From assembly GCA_048463395.1 (NCBI GenBank), contig DBFWPL010000021.1, positions 62,001-126,000 of the forward strand: a stretch of 64,000 nt of DNA. The letters run 5' to 3'. Shown here piece after piece: positions 1 to 9,107 of this stretch; within the stretch, counting starts at the first letter, position 1, and each line of letters starts with the position of its first letter. The stretch comes from JAGAJR01 sp048463395 (GTDB lineage: Bacteria > Pseudomonadota > Alphaproteobacteria > RF32 > CAG-239). The notes under the pieces were generated by a model, which was not told where the DNA came from, ran no database searches, and saw nothing but the letters and a program-made list of their open reading frames with translations. Made by a program: the position numbers and the translations under genes.

Positions 1-765
1 GGGCATGAACATCCAAGGCTGCCAGACAGATTTTTTTTGATGGTTATTTTTGTGCGGATGTCCGGATAATGTAGATTTGATTTCTTTGATTTTTTGTTCG
101 GTATCTCCTTCAGGATCCATGTCCTGAAAGACTTTTCTGGCTTCATCTTCTTTCTGTTTGCTGATGAGCCAACGCGGCGTATCGCCCAAGAAGCTGATTC
201 CGACCAAGAGAATTAGAGCGGGGAAAAGACCGGAAAGCAACATCCACCGCCAATTGTATTCCGATAAGGCGAAAATACGGTTAATCAGGTAAGAGAATAA
301 TATTCCGGCGGTGATGGCCAATTGGAACAGGGATACCAGCATTCCTCTGATTTTTTGCGGAGAAATTTCGGATAAGTATAGCGGAACAACAAAATTCACC
401 ATTCCGACAGCCAAGCCGATGACAATTCTACCGAAAATCAACCAATAAATGCTTGTTGCCACGGCACAAATTACAGAACCTATTGCAAAGATTAAAGCGG
501 TGGAAATGATAATTTTCTTCCGACCGTAAATATCGGAGAGAATGCCGTTGGAAGCAGCTCCGAACACAGCTCCGACAATGGCGGAACTGACAAGCCAGCC
601 TTTGGTTAAGTCGTTCATTGTCCAGGTGTCGTTAATGAAAAGGAGGGCTCCCGAGATAACGCCCATGTCAAATCCGGCCAGTAAGCCGCCCAGAGAGGCT
701 ACGGCGGCGACCATGTATAAACCGAGGTGGCGTTTTTTTATTGGAATTATAGAAAGTTTGTTCAT
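1..765 (-). CDS. Sugar porter family MFS transporter, N-terminal part (gene runs off the window)
   Basis: The 255 visible residues form the N-terminal half of a sugar:proton symporter of the major facilitator superfamily (XylE/GalP/AraE type), an inner-membrane importer of pentoses or hexoses. Family marks seen in order are GFDMGVISGAL (31-41) in helix 1, the loop 2-3 motif DIYGRKK (78-84), GRIVIGLAVGM (112-122), PLYLSEISP (128-136) and DTPRWL (195-200), a variant of the PESPRWL motif after helix 6. About six hydrophobic helices are present, followed by the charged central loop. The start ATG has AAGGAG eight bases upstream. No stop codon occurs before the window edge, so the gene is intact as far as seen and lacks only its distal half. 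It is divergent from mltB. Substrate cannot be decided from this half. Confidence 0.93.
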   Translation of the reverse strand, partial: MNKLSIIPIKKRHLGLYMVAAVASLGGLLAGFDMGVISGALLFINDTWTMNDLTKGWLVSSAIVGAVFGAASNGILSDIYGRKKIIISTALIFAIGSVICAVATSIYWLIFGRIVIGLAVGMVNFVVPLYLSEISPQKIRGMLVSLFQLAITAGILFSYLINRIFALSEYNWRWMLLSGLFPALILLVGISFLGDTPRWLISKQKEDEARKVFQDMDPEGDTEQKIKEIKSTLSGHPHKNNHQKKSVWQPWMFMP

Positions 766-868
766 GGCGGCAACTCCTTTGTTATAGTATTTTTATTATA
801 AATAATAGCAAAAATATTTATATAAAGGTCTCGGAAAAATTAACGTTTTTTAAAAGTCCGTCAGGCTA

Positions 869-874
869 TATAAT
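869..874 (+). promoter_or_regulatory. Candidate -10 box for mltB
   Basis: A perfect TATAAT lies 27 bases before the mltB start in the 135-bp gap shared with the divergent MFS gene. No good -35 is visible at the right spacing (only a T-rich stretch), so the promoter call is tentative. Confidence 0.3.
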
Positions 875-900
875 AAAATTAAGTTTTAAGTTCTGATTAT

Positions 901-2187
901 ATGGATAACATGATGAAACTCAATCTGAAATTGCTTGTCGGCGTTGCGTCGGTTTTCTTTGTGTCGGCGGTTTCTGCCGCAGATAAAAAAGTTGCTGCAC
1001 CGGCCGAGTATATTCAATGGCTTGATGATTTAAAGCAAGAAATGATTGAGCGGGGAATCTCCAAAAAAACAATCAAAAAAGTTTATAAACATAATGATTA
1101 CTATCATCCTGATCCGGAAGTTGTTAAAATCGATCGGAAACAAATAGAATTTGTTTTGACGGCGACGGAATATCTTAATCGGGTTGTGAATGAAAAAAGA
1201 GTGGAAACAGCCCGTCAGAAATATCGGGAACTTTATCCTCAGTTTCAGGAATTGGAAAAAAAATACGGGGTGCCGTTTAACTATTTGGCGGCATTTTGGG
1301 GGGTGGAAACCAATTTCGGGCAAAATTTCGGAAAACATCAGCTCATGGATGTCTTGACAACGCTGAGCTATGATACAAGGCGGCCGAAATTCTTTCGCGA
1401 AGAGTTGTATCAGGCTCTTAAGATTGTTGACGAACAGGGAATCTCTCCCGAGGAAATGGAAAGTTCCTGGGCCGGAGCAATGGGACATTTTCAGTTTATG
1501 CCGTCAACGTTTAATGCTTATGCCGTAGATTATAATCAAGACGGGCAAATTAACATATGGTCATCCTTTGAGGATGCGGCGGCATCTGCGGCCAATTATC
1601 TTGCTTCCGCCGGATGGAACAGAAATCAGCCGTGGGGAGCGGAAGTCTCTCTGCCGTGGAATTTTGATTATGCCGTTACGGGAAGAGATATTCGGAAAAA
1701 TATTGCAGAGTGGAAGAAACTCGGTCTTAAAACCGTTGAGGGTAAGGAGCTTCCTTTTGATGAAAAGCTGACGGCTTCGGTTATTGTTCCGGAAGGGAGA
1801 AAAGGGGTCGCATATCTGGTTTTTGACAATTTCAGAGTGATTATGAAATGGAATCGCTCCGAAAATTATGCGTTGGCTGTCGGAATGTTGGCTGATTATG
1901 CCGCATCTGATAAAAAATATCAAAAATTTCCTCTTAATCCGGTTGTGGTTTTGAGAACGGATGATGTGTTGAAAGTCCAATCTTTTATCAACAAGCAAGG
2001 CTGGGCTAAGTTGGATGAAGACGGACAGCTCGGACAGAGGACAAGAGCCGCGGTCAAAAATTTGCAGAAGAAAGCCCGTCTTCCTCAGGACGGGTATCCG
2101 GATTATCGTTTGCTGCAGAAAATCAGTCGTTATCATCCTTCGGAAGGGTTTGGCGTTCCTGTTCCGCCGAGAAAATTACACAAGTGA
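901..2187 (+). CDS. mltB: MltB-family lytic murein transglycosylase
   Basis: A periplasmic lytic transglycosylase that cleaves the MurNAc-GlcNAc bond of peptidoglycan to give 1,6-anhydro ends. Residues 5-27 form a signal peptide ending SAVSAA. The SLT/MltB domain (about 35-330) contains GVETNFG with the probable catalytic Glu136, and WAGAMGHFQFMPSTF, typical of the family. The C-terminal 65 residues (about 350-415) are a PG_binding_1 repeat. This arrangement is the common alphaproteobacterial MltB form. Three ATGs (901, 910, 913) are possible and none has a clear Shine-Dalgarno, so the start is uncertain by a few codons. It is followed after 70 bases by rlpA and dacA, a run of cell-wall remodelling genes. 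Confidence 0.94.
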   Translation: MDNMMKLNLKLLVGVASVFFVSAVSAADKKVAAPAEYIQWLDDLKQEMIERGISKKTIKKVYKHNDYYHPDPEVVKIDRKQIEFVLTATEYLNRVVNEKRVETARQKYRELYPQFQELEKKYGVPFNYLAAFWGVETNFGQNFGKHQLMDVLTTLSYDTRRPKFFREELYQALKIVDEQGISPEEMESSWAGAMGHFQFMPSTFNAYAVDYNQDGQINIWSSFEDAAASAANYLASAGWNRNQPWGAEVSLPWNFDYAVTGRDIRKNIAEWKKLGLKTVEGKELPFDEKLTASVIVPEGRKGVAYLVFDNFRVIMKWNRSENYALAVGMLADYAASDKKYQKFPLNPVVVLRTDDVLKVQSFINKQGWAKLDEDGQLGQRTRAAVKNLQKKARLPQDGYPDYRLLQKISRYHPSEGFGVPVPPRKLHK

Positions 2188-2257
2188 TTTTATGATACTT
2201 TACGAAACTCAAAAAACAGTCTAAATTAACGTGAAAACAGAAATAGTAGGGACTTTG

Positions 2258-3112
2258 ATGAACGTTAAACGCTTAAATATACTGTTATGCCTTATTGGAA
2301 TTGGGACAATTCTTTCGGGTTGTGCTTCAAAGACCGTGGAAGTCGGAGCTTCTCCGTATTCTCAGGCCTCGGCGATTAAAAGTCAGGGAGGAATGTATAA
2401 GGTTGGCAATCCGTATAAAATTTTCGGGACATGGTATTATCCGAAAGAAGATTATTCGTATTCGGAAGTGGGTACGGCTTCTTGGTATGGAAAAGATTTT
2501 CATGCCAGAAAAACCGCAAACGGTGAAAAATATGACATGAATACGTTGACTGCCGCACACAGAACGCTGCCGTTACCTTCAATTGTGAAAGTTACCAATC
2601 TGGAAAACGGACGTTCGTTGATTTTGAGGGTTAACGACCGGGGGCCGTATGCCAAGAACCGTATTATTGACATTTCCAAACGCGGAGCCCAATTGTTGGG
2701 ATTCCAAGTTCAGGGAACAGCCAAAGTCCGGGTTGAAGTGATGGAAAAAGAAAGCAAGGCTTTAAAAGCGGCTTTAACCGGACAACCTTGTGATACAAGC
2801 GTTGCGACGGTTATTCCTCAAAAAACGCTTACCTATGCTCCTGCGTCAACCTCGTATGTTAAGCAGAATTATTCCGATGCAGAGAGTGCTTATTATGTTC
2901 AGGCCGGAGCATTCAGCAGCAGAGCATCAGCCAATAATTTGAGCACAAAGTTGTCTAATTATGGAAAAACAAAGGTTGCACAAGCTGTTGTCGACGGTAA
3001 AACATTTTATCGTGTTCGGCTCGGACCTTTCCCTTATAAAGAAGAGGCAGAGGTTTCGTTGGCTCGCATAAAGAGTTACGGCATTTATAATGCCAAGGTT
3101 GTCAGAGATTAA
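2258..3112 (+). CDS. rlpA: RlpA septal lipoprotein with SPOR domain
   Basis: RlpA proteins are lipoproteins that cut denuded glycan strands at the division septum. The sequence has a lipobox LSGC (Cys22), a double-psi beta-barrel domain (about 75-165) beginning GTASWYGKDFHARKTANGE and including NDRGPYAKNRIIDIS, and a C-terminal SPOR domain (about 210-284, YYVQAGAFSSRASAN onwards) that binds denuded septal peptidoglycan. I chose the ATG at 2258, preceded by AGGGA seven bases upstream and giving a normal lipoprotein signal; an upstream in-frame GTG at 2231 would add nine residues. It sits between mltB and dacA, an arrangement common in Alphaproteobacteria. Confidence 0.95.
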   Translation: MNVKRLNILLCLIGIGTILSGCASKTVEVGASPYSQASAIKSQGGMYKVGNPYKIFGTWYYPKEDYSYSEVGTASWYGKDFHARKTANGEKYDMNTLTAAHRTLPLPSIVKVTNLENGRSLILRVNDRGPYAKNRIIDISKRGAQLLGFQVQGTAKVRVEVMEKESKALKAALTGQPCDTSVATVIPQKTLTYAPASTSYVKQNYSDAESAYYVQAGAFSSRASANNLSTKLSNYGKTKVAQAVVDGKTFYRVRLGPFPYKEEAEVSLARIKSYGIYNAKVVRD

Positions 3113-3130
3113 TTTTTTTAGAGGGTTGAG

Positions 3131-4285
3131 ATGTCTTTAAGAAATAAATTATGTGTTTATACAGTGCTTTCATCCTGCTTATGGGCAGGAATGGCAGGGG
3201 CCAGTACTTTGGAAACCAAAGCCAGAAACGTGATTTTGGTGGATTATGATACCGGAAAATATCTTTATACCAAAGATGCGGATAAGATGGTTCCTCCGGC
3301 ATCCATGAGCAAGTTAATGACAGTGTATATGATTTTCAGCAAACTCAAAGACGGTTCACTTTCTTTGGATGATACATTTACGGTCAGCGAAAACGCATGG
3401 CGAAAGGGTGGAGCAGCCAGCGGCGGTTCGACGATGTTCCTGCCTATCGGGGAAAAAGTCCGGGTGGAAGATATCCTGAAAGGGATTATTATTCAGTCCG
3501 GTAATGACGCTTGTATTACCGTAGCAGAAAATCTGTCCGGCAGCGAAGAAAATTTCGTTTCGGAGATGCAGAAAACAGCCAAAAAAATCGGTTTAAACAA
3601 CAGTTCGTTTGTCAATGCGACGGGGTTGCCTCATCCTGATCATCGGATGTCAGTGGAAGATTTGGCAAAACTTGCTCGCCATATTATTTCCGAATTTCCG
3701 GAATATTATTATCTGTTTTCGGAAAAAACGTTTAAATACCACAATATTATTCAGGGAAACAGAAATCCGCTTTTGTACAGCATGCCTGATGCCGACGGTT
3801 TGAAAACGGGACATACGGATGAGGCCGGTTTTTGTCTGACAGCCTCAGCCAAAAGAGGAGACAGACGTTTAATCAGCGTTATGACCGGAATGAAGTCTAA
3901 CAAAGAACGCAGTGAAGAAGCCGAGAAGGTTATGAGCTGGGGATTCCGTGAGTTTGACAATTATCAGGTGTTGAACAAAGGGCAGAAAATTGCCGATGTT
4001 CCGGTTTGGTTCGGTACGGAAAAAACAACGGATTTGATTGTTAATGCAGATGTTTTGGAAACTATTCAAAAAAGCAAGGCATCCAAGGTTAAAATGACAG
4101 CGGTTTATGACAAGCCGGTTAAAGCTCCGATTGAGCAAGGTCAGAAACTGGGTGTGGTAAAAATCGAAATTCCGGGAGAAGAAACCACGGAAGTCGATTT
4201 GGTTGCCGGAACTTCGGTTAACAAATTGAGCTTTTTCGGGAAGATAATGGCTAATTTGAAATATCTGTTATTGGGAGAGCAATAG
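3131..4285 (+). CDS. dacA: D-alanyl-D-alanine carboxypeptidase (PBP5/6 family, S11)
   Basis: A low-molecular-mass penicillin-binding protein that trims the terminal D-Ala from pentapeptide stems in the periplasm. After a signal peptide (cleavage near GAS-T) the three active-site motifs are visible: SMSK (58-61), SGN (123-125) and KTG (225-227). The C-terminal 100 residues match the beta-rich PBP5_C domain, ending with a hydrophobic, Lys-containing tail that may act as an amphipathic membrane anchor. Length (384 aa) is normal. The ATG is preceded by GAGGG eight bases upstream. The stop codon overlaps a GTG preceding tmk by one base, indicating co-transcription with the rlpA-dacA-tmk-holB run. 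Confidence 0.96.
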   Translation: MSLRNKLCVYTVLSSCLWAGMAGASTLETKARNVILVDYDTGKYLYTKDADKMVPPASMSKLMTVYMIFSKLKDGSLSLDDTFTVSENAWRKGGAASGGSTMFLPIGEKVRVEDILKGIIIQSGNDACITVAENLSGSEENFVSEMQKTAKKIGLNNSSFVNATGLPHPDHRMSVEDLAKLARHIISEFPEYYYLFSEKTFKYHNIIQGNRNPLLYSMPDADGLKTGHTDEAGFCLTASAKRGDRRLISVMTGMKSNKERSEEAEKVMSWGFREFDNYQVLNKGQKIADVPVWFGTEKTTDLIVNADVLETIQKSKASKVKMTAVYDKPVKAPIEQGQKLGVVKIEIPGEETTEVDLVAGTSVNKLSFFGKIMANLKYLLLGEQ

Positions 4286-4287
4286 TG

Positions 4288-4944
4288 ATGAAAGGTAAGT
4301 TTATTACCTTTGAAGGCGGGGAAGGAACCGGCAAATCTACGCAGCTCAAGCTTTTGAGTGATTATTTGTCGGGGAAATCCATTCGCAATATTGCAACCAA
4401 AGAACCCGGCGGAACCAAAATAGGACTCGAGTTGAGAAGGATTCTGGTTACCGGAGACAAAGACAAGCTTGATCCCATAGCAGAAGCTTTATTGTATTTT
4501 GCCGACAGAAGAGTTCACCTGTCCGGTAAAGTATGGCCGGCAATGGAAGCCGGTGAATGGGTGTTGTCCGACCGATTTGCGGATTCGACCACGGCGTACC
4601 AGTATTTCGGTTATGACAAGAGGGTTTCCCGTAAGGTTTTAGACGATTTGTATCAATTGGCGGTTGGTGATTTTGCTCCTGATTTGACGCTTATTTTTGA
4701 TTTGGATCCGGAAATCGGTTTGAAACGTTCTTTTGCCAAAGCGGACAATATGAGTGTTAAGGAAACCCGCTTTGAAAGCAGAGGATTGGAATTTCACCAG
4801 AGAATGAGAAACGGTTTTCTGGAAATTGCCAAAGAAAATCCTGAGCGTTGCGTTGTTTTGGATGCCAACAAAACCATTGAGGAATTGCATCGGGACGTCG
4901 TCAGCGTGATTGAAGAAAGGTTTGGTTTGCAGAATGCCGGATGA
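4288..4944 (+). CDS. tmk: Thymidylate kinase
   Basis: Phosphorylates dTMP to dTDP with ATP in the cytosol. The P-loop GGEGTGKST is at residues 10-18, the DR motif follows in LSDRFADSTTAYQ, and the length (218 aa) is typical. I chose the ATG at 4288 (GGGAGA lies about ten bases before it); a GTG immediately upstream at 4285 overlaps the dacA stop and is an alternative. The 3' end overlaps the beginning of holB by 11 bases, the usual coupling of tmk with the DNA polymerase delta-prime gene. Confidence 0.97.
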   Translation: MKGKFITFEGGEGTGKSTQLKLLSDYLSGKSIRNIATKEPGGTKIGLELRRILVTGDKDKLDPIAEALLYFADRRVHLSGKVWPAMEAGEWVLSDRFADSTTAYQYFGYDKRVSRKVLDDLYQLAVGDFAPDLTLIFDLDPEIGLKRSFAKADNMSVKETRFESRGLEFHQRMRNGFLEIAKENPERCVVLDANKTIEELHRDVVSVIEERFGLQNAG

Positions 4945-5995
4945 TGTTTCCACAACCGTGTTTACACCCAAAACAAATAATTTTCTTCTCGGGCATGAGA
5001 AAGAAGAAAAAATGCTTTTGGAGGCGTGGAAGAATAATTCTTTGCATAATTCCTGGCTTTTCTGCGGGATTGAAGGAATCGGAAAAGCCACTCTGGCGTA
5101 TCGTTTTGCCCGATTTCTGTTATCTGCCGATGATAAAGAAAAGTCTCGTTACAATAGTTTGGATGTGGGCGAAAGCAATCAGGTTTTTAAATTGGTTGCG
5201 AACAATTCTCATCCGGATTTGAAGATTATCGAGCGGGATTATACGGATACGGATCGCAAGAAAATTCTGAAGGCGATTAAGGATGGAGAGCAGCTTTCCG
5301 ATGAAGAGATGAAAGGTTTAAAACGTTCGGCATTTATTCGTGTCGACGATGTGCGGACAATTAATGAATTTCTCTCAAAAAAATCATCCAATGACAGTTG
5401 GCGGGTGGTTATTATTGACAGTATTGACGATATGAATCCGGCGAGTGCCAACGCGGTTCTGAAGATTTTGGAAGAGCCTCCGGCAAAAACCGTTATGCTT
5501 TTAATCAGCCATAATCCCAATCGTTTGTTGCCGACGATTAAGTCAAGATGTGCCAAGCTTAATTTGCATCCTCTGGAAGAAAATACCGTGGCAAGTTTGT
5601 TGCGTCGGTATCGCTCGCAATTGAGTGAAAAAGAAGTTAAAGGATTGGCGAAGATTTGTTCGGGAAGTATCGGAAAAGCCATTAATTATGCCGATAATTC
5701 GGCATTGAATTGTTATGATGACTTATGTAAAATCATTTATGCAAAGTCAAAGTTCAGCATTGCCGGATTGTTGGCTTTTTGTGAAGCTGCGGTGCAGAAC
5801 GAAGAGAGTTATTATTTGGTTCAGGAATTGATTTTGAAATTTTTATCCGAAAACATCAAAAGCAGTGATAATGTTGAGGCATTGGGAATGGCTTGGGATA
5901 ATGCCGTTAAGTCTTTTGATTTGACGGAACGGTTAAATTTGGATAAAAAGCAAACGTTGATTAATGTAATTACGAATATCTGTAAAGCGATATAA
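4934..5995 (+). CDS. holB: DNA polymerase III subunit delta prime
   Basis: Stator subunit of the clamp loader that places the beta sliding clamp on DNA. The AAA+ core shows GIEGIGKA (45-52) as Walker A, the sensor/SRC element in PTIKSRCAKLNLHPL, and VLKILEEPPAKTVMLLIS, all typical of delta-prime. The C-terminal collar domain is diverged. I took the ATG at 4934 (353 aa), which overlaps the tmk 3' end; a TTG at 4910 in the same frame would add eight residues. In many Alphaproteobacteria metG and tatD follow directly; here tatD follows and metG lies 3.2 kb further on. Confidence 0.93.
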   Translation: MPDDVSTTVFTPKTNNFLLGHEKEEKMLLEAWKNNSLHNSWLFCGIEGIGKATLAYRFARFLLSADDKEKSRYNSLDVGESNQVFKLVANNSHPDLKIIERDYTDTDRKKILKAIKDGEQLSDEEMKGLKRSAFIRVDDVRTINEFLSKKSSNDSWRVVIIDSIDDMNPASANAVLKILEEPPAKTVMLLISHNPNRLLPTIKSRCAKLNLHPLEENTVASLLRRYRSQLSEKEVKGLAKICSGSIGKAINYADNSALNCYDDLCKIIYAKSKFSIAGLLAFCEAAVQNEESYYLVQELILKFLSENIKSSDNVEALGMAWDNAVKSFDLTERLNLDKKQTLINVITNICKAI

Positions 5996-6007
5996 TAAAG
6001 GATTGAT

Positions 6008-6802
6008 ATGTTAGTAGACAGCCATTGTCATTTAGACTTTAATGATTTTGAAGAAGATTTTGAAGAGGTCTTGAACAGAGCCAAAGAAAACGGCGTAACC
6101 ACCATTTTGAATGCCGGCAATAATATCAATGAGCTTGAACAGCAGTTGGAATTATCGGAAAAGTATCCGTTTATTTATACGGCAGTAGGAGTTCATCCTC
6201 ATAATGCCTCGGAATACAAAGATATTAAAGCCGAAGATTTTATTGTCCAGACAAAACATAAAAAAGTTGTCGGCATCGGAGAGTGCGGACTTGATTATTA
6301 CTATGATTACAGTCCGAAAGAGGAACAAATTAAAGTTTTTGTTGAACAAATAAAAGCCGCACAACAAACAGGTTTGCCGTTGATTATTCATACCAGAGAC
6401 GCAGATGACGATACGATTGACATTTTGAGAGAAGAATATAAAAAAGCTCCGTTCAGCGGCGAAATCCATTGCTTTTCATCTTCTAAAAAATTAGCGGATT
6501 TTGCTTTATCGATAGGTTTCTATTTGTCGGCTTCCGGAATTATTACGTTTAATAAGTCAAATGATTTGCGGGATATTTTTGCGGAAGTTCCTCTTGATCG
6601 CTTGTTGGTGGAAACCGATGCTCCGTTTTTGGCTCCGATTCCGATGAGAGGACGTCGCAACGAGCCTTCTTTTGTGCTGCATACGGCGGAGAAACTGGCT
6701 CAGATAAAGGATATTTCTTTGGAAGAACTGGCTCAGATTACGTCTGATAATTTCTTCAAGCTTTTCCGGAAGGCCAGCGACAAAGGGAGATATGAGTTTT
6801 GA
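6008..6802 (+). CDS. tatD: TatD family metal-dependent DNase
   Basis: A TIM-barrel hydrolase of the TatD/YcfH family, metal-dependent 3'-5' nucleases. Metal-site motifs are seen in order: SHCHLD (5-10), GECGLDYYYD, IIHTRDA, IHCFSSS and VETDAPFLAP. The length (264 aa) is normal. AAGGATTG precedes the ATG. It starts 12 bases after holB and its stop codon overlaps the TTG start of the next gene by four bases, so it belongs to the same transcript. Confidence 0.95.
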   Translation: MLVDSHCHLDFNDFEEDFEEVLNRAKENGVTTILNAGNNINELEQQLELSEKYPFIYTAVGVHPHNASEYKDIKAEDFIVQTKHKKVVGIGECGLDYYYDYSPKEEQIKVFVEQIKAAQQTGLPLIIHTRDADDDTIDILREEYKKAPFSGEIHCFSSSKKLADFALSIGFYLSASGIITFNKSNDLRDIFAEVPLDRLLVETDAPFLAPIPMRGRRNEPSFVLHTAEKLAQIKDISLEELAQITSDNFFKLFRKASDKGRYEF

Positions 6803-7587
6803 AAAACAAGCTGATTATTTTGGGAAGCGGTGCAGCTCCGGGGGTTCCGTCTCTCGGGACGGGGTTTAATTGCTGTAATCCCGAAAATCTTAAAAATATC
6901 CGGATGAGAACTTCAACTTATTTGGAATTTGAAGGAGTGAAGCTTCTTATTGATACCAGTCCGGATTTGCGAACGCAGTTGATTAATCAGAATATACGGG
7001 ATATAGACGGGGTTTTATATTCTCACAGCCATGCCGATCATCTCAACGGAATTGACGACTTGCGGGAGATTAACCGTATTAACCGGCAGAGCTTGAATTT
7101 TTATGCCGGAAAGCTGACGGTAAAGGAAATTCAGAAACGTTTCAGTTACCTGATTGCGTCAAAGAAAACAACCAATAATGTTATTCTTCGTCCGAGTTTG
7201 GTGGCTAATGTCGTGAAGGCCAATCATCCTTTCTATATTAAAGGGGTGAAAATTGTTCCGATTAAGATGGTAGGGCATTGTCCCGAATGTTTGGGCTATG
7301 TGTTTAACGACGGGGAATATGTTCATATTGCCGATTTTAAGCTTTTGGCATCCAGTGCTTATAAGATGATTGTAAAACGTCCGAAATTAATGGTTTTGCC
7401 GCTGACAAACATCAGGGGGGCCGTGCAACACGCCAATTTAAGCGAGATAATGGAATGTGTTGAAAAAATCAATCCGGATAATGTTGTTATTAACCATATG
7501 AGTAATGAATGTGATTATGACGAGGTTAATCGTTTGACGCCGGATAACGTCCGTCCGGCTTATGACAATTTAATTGTAGAGTTTTAG
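6799..7587 (+). CDS. MBL-fold metal-dependent hydrolase (PhnP-like)
   Basis: Metallo-beta-lactamase fold phosphodiesterase of the PhnP / RNase Z-like group. The metal-binding HSHADH occupies residues 76-81, with further ligands likely in MVGHCPECLGY, HIADF and NHMSNEC. CysCys near residue 25 (FNCCNPEN) is common in this subgroup. The start is a TTG at 6799 that overlaps the tatD stop by four bases, supported by GGGAGA eight bases upstream; no ATG is available in this frame at the right place. This gene follows tatD in many Alphaproteobacteria; its physiological substrate is not established. Confidence 0.92.
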   Translation: MKNKLIILGSGAAPGVPSLGTGFNCCNPENLKNIRMRTSTYLEFEGVKLLIDTSPDLRTQLINQNIRDIDGVLYSHSHADHLNGIDDLREINRINRQSLNFYAGKLTVKEIQKRFSYLIASKKTTNNVILRPSLVANVVKANHPFYIKGVKIVPIKMVGHCPECLGYVFNDGEYVHIADFKLLASSAYKMIVKRPKLMVLPLTNIRGAVQHANLSEIMECVEKINPDNVVINHMSNECDYDEVNRLTPDNVRPAYDNLIVEF

Positions 7588-7605
7588 AAAAGGGAAAGTG
7601 TGAAG

Positions 7606-8475
7606 ATGTTATGTGTTTATCATGTTGCCGATCATGACGGCAAAGGTTCAGGAGCTATTGTCAAAAGAGTTTATCCGGAAACGGAATTGTTGGGGTTGAA
7701 TCATGATATGGAGATTCCTTATGCCGAGATAGAAAAACATGATAAAATCATAGTTTGTGATTATGCTTTGCCGATAGATTATATGTTTGAGCTGAATAAA
7801 ACCAAAGATTTGACGTGGATTGACCATCATGCTTCGGTTATCAAAGAATATGATGAAAAAATGGCAACCGGACAATATCAGCCGATTAAGGGCAGCAGGG
7901 TTTCGGGAACAGCGGCAATCGTATTGACTTGGAAATATTTCTTTCCGGACAAGCCGGTTCCGGAAGGTGTTGTTTTGCTCGGATTGAATGATGTGTTTGA
8001 TTTGCGGGATAAACGGGTTCGTCCTTTTGAATATGCGATTCAGTCTATGGGAGTTAATCGTCCGGAAGATGAAATTTGGTCGGAAATTTTTGACGGTAAG
8101 CTGAATATTCCGGCTGTGATTGAAAAAGGCGAAGCAATTTTGTCTTGGATAAGAGTTCGCAACTATCGTTTGGCAAGAAGCATTGCTTTTGAGAGTGAAA
8201 TCAACGGATTGAAATGTATTTGTGCCAATATGCCTCAGGGGTATTCCGACTTTTTTGATTCATTGGATAATGTTGATGAGTATGATGTTCGGATTAACTT
8301 CTTTATGAACAAAAAGAATTTGTGGAATCTTTCTTTTTATACCTATAAAGACAATGTGAATGTTTCCGAGTTGGCGGCAAGTATGGGCGGCGGCGGACAT
8401 GTCAAAGCGGCCGGAGCTTCCAATCTTCCGGAATTGCCCGAGTTTTTGAGAAAAGGCTTAAAAAGAATTGGTTAA
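7606..8475 (+). CDS. DHH superfamily phosphoesterase
   Basis: A DHH/DHHA1 phosphoesterase, a group including oligoribonucleases and cyclic-dinucleotide or pAp phosphatases. Near the N-terminus YHVADHDG carries the first aspartates, DHH itself is at 73-75 (WIDHHAS), and the DHHA1 motif MGGGGHVKAAGA is near the C-terminus. Spacing is that of short oligoribonuclease-like members rather than RecJ. The ATG at 7606 has AGGGAA nine bases upstream; a GTG at 7600 would be too close to it. The 3' end overlaps the acetyltransferase start by eight bases. The exact substrate is unknown. Confidence 0.88.
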   Translation: MLCVYHVADHDGKGSGAIVKRVYPETELLGLNHDMEIPYAEIEKHDKIIVCDYALPIDYMFELNKTKDLTWIDHHASVIKEYDEKMATGQYQPIKGSRVSGTAAIVLTWKYFFPDKPVPEGVVLLGLNDVFDLRDKRVRPFEYAIQSMGVNRPEDEIWSEIFDGKLNIPAVIEKGEAILSWIRVRNYRLARSIAFESEINGLKCICANMPQGYSDFFDSLDNVDEYDVRINFFMNKKNLWNLSFYTYKDNVNVSELAASMGGGGHVKAAGASNLPELPEFLRKGLKRIG

Positions 8476-9028
8476 ACATTGGTCTAAAGTGGAATATCTG
8501 CACGAGAGTGTCAAAAATCCCAATATTATTGTCAAGGGAACGCACAGTTATTACAGTGATGCCTGGACGGGAAGTTTTGAGGAATCTGTCGTGCGTTATC
8601 TTTATGGTGATGAATACAGTCTTGCTCATTGGGAACCGCAATGGCACTTAGATAAGCTTTATATCGGGGATTATGTGTGTGTTGGGGCCGAAAGCGTTAT
8701 TCTTATGGGCGGTAACAATACTCACCGGATGGATTGGTTCAGCGATTATCCGTTTATGGATAAGATTGTTGAAAGTTACAAGCCGAAAGGGGACACGATT
8801 ATCAGCGACGGTGTGTGGATTGGCATGAGAGCAATTATTCTTCCGGGAGTGAAAATCGGGGAAGGGGCTGTTATCGGTACCGGTGCCGTGGTAACAAAAG
8901 ATGTGGAGCCGTATTCGGTTGTGGCTGGAAATCCGGCCAAAGAAGTGAAGAAACGTTTTCCGGAAGATGTGATTAAGGGATTGTTGAAACTGAGGTTGTA
9001 TGACTTACCGGAAGAGGTTTTTAATTAG
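8468..9028 (+). CDS. CatB-type O-acetyltransferase, cut short by an amber codon
   Basis: A left-handed beta-helix acetyltransferase of the xenobiotic acetyltransferase (CatB/VatD) family, which transfers acetyl from acetyl-CoA to hydroxyl groups of antibiotics or sugars. Hexapeptide repeats run from about residue 65 to 160 (IGDYVCVGAESVILMGG, then ISDGVWIGMRAIILPG and VIGTGAVVTKD); the loop histidine of GGNNTHRMDW fits the catalytic position. The start is a TTG at 8468, overlapping the DHH gene. The reading frame stops at a TAG (9026-9028) but continues open for 23 more codons whose content fits the normal C-terminal helix of the family, so the product is probably shortened by about 23 residues. 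Whether it is still active is not clear. Confidence 0.85.
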   Translation: MVKHWSKVEYLHESVKNPNIIVKGTHSYYSDAWTGSFEESVVRYLYGDEYSLAHWEPQWHLDKLYIGDYVCVGAESVILMGGNNTHRMDWFSDYPFMDKIVESYKPKGDTIISDGVWIGMRAIILPGVKIGEGAVIGTGAVVTKDVEPYSVVAGNPAKEVKKRFPEDVIKGLLKLRLYDLPEEVFN

Positions 9029-9100
9029 TTGAGGAACGAACTTTGCGGCGGAGATTTGGAGCTTTTGGAAAAGCGGATGAAAGAATTGGGTATTTTATAA
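9029..9100 (+). other. In-frame remnant of the acetyltransferase C-terminus behind a TAG codon
   Basis: Directly after the TAG the same frame encodes LRNELCGGDLELLEKRMKEL plus three more residues and then a TAA. Family members usually end with a stretch such as an L-x-S/G-G-D-I/L-E-x-L motif, and GGDLELLEK fits it. This segment is therefore the original tail, separated by a point mutation, a sequencing error or a read-through stop. TAG is an ordinary stop elsewhere in the window (dacA, trkH), so codon reassignment is not supported. Confidence 0.65.
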
Positions 9101-9107
9101 GAGAGGA

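Noticed and set aside
9026..9028. TAG reassigned as a sense codon
   Set aside because: dacA and trkH end with TAG at their normal family length, so TAG is used as a stop here.
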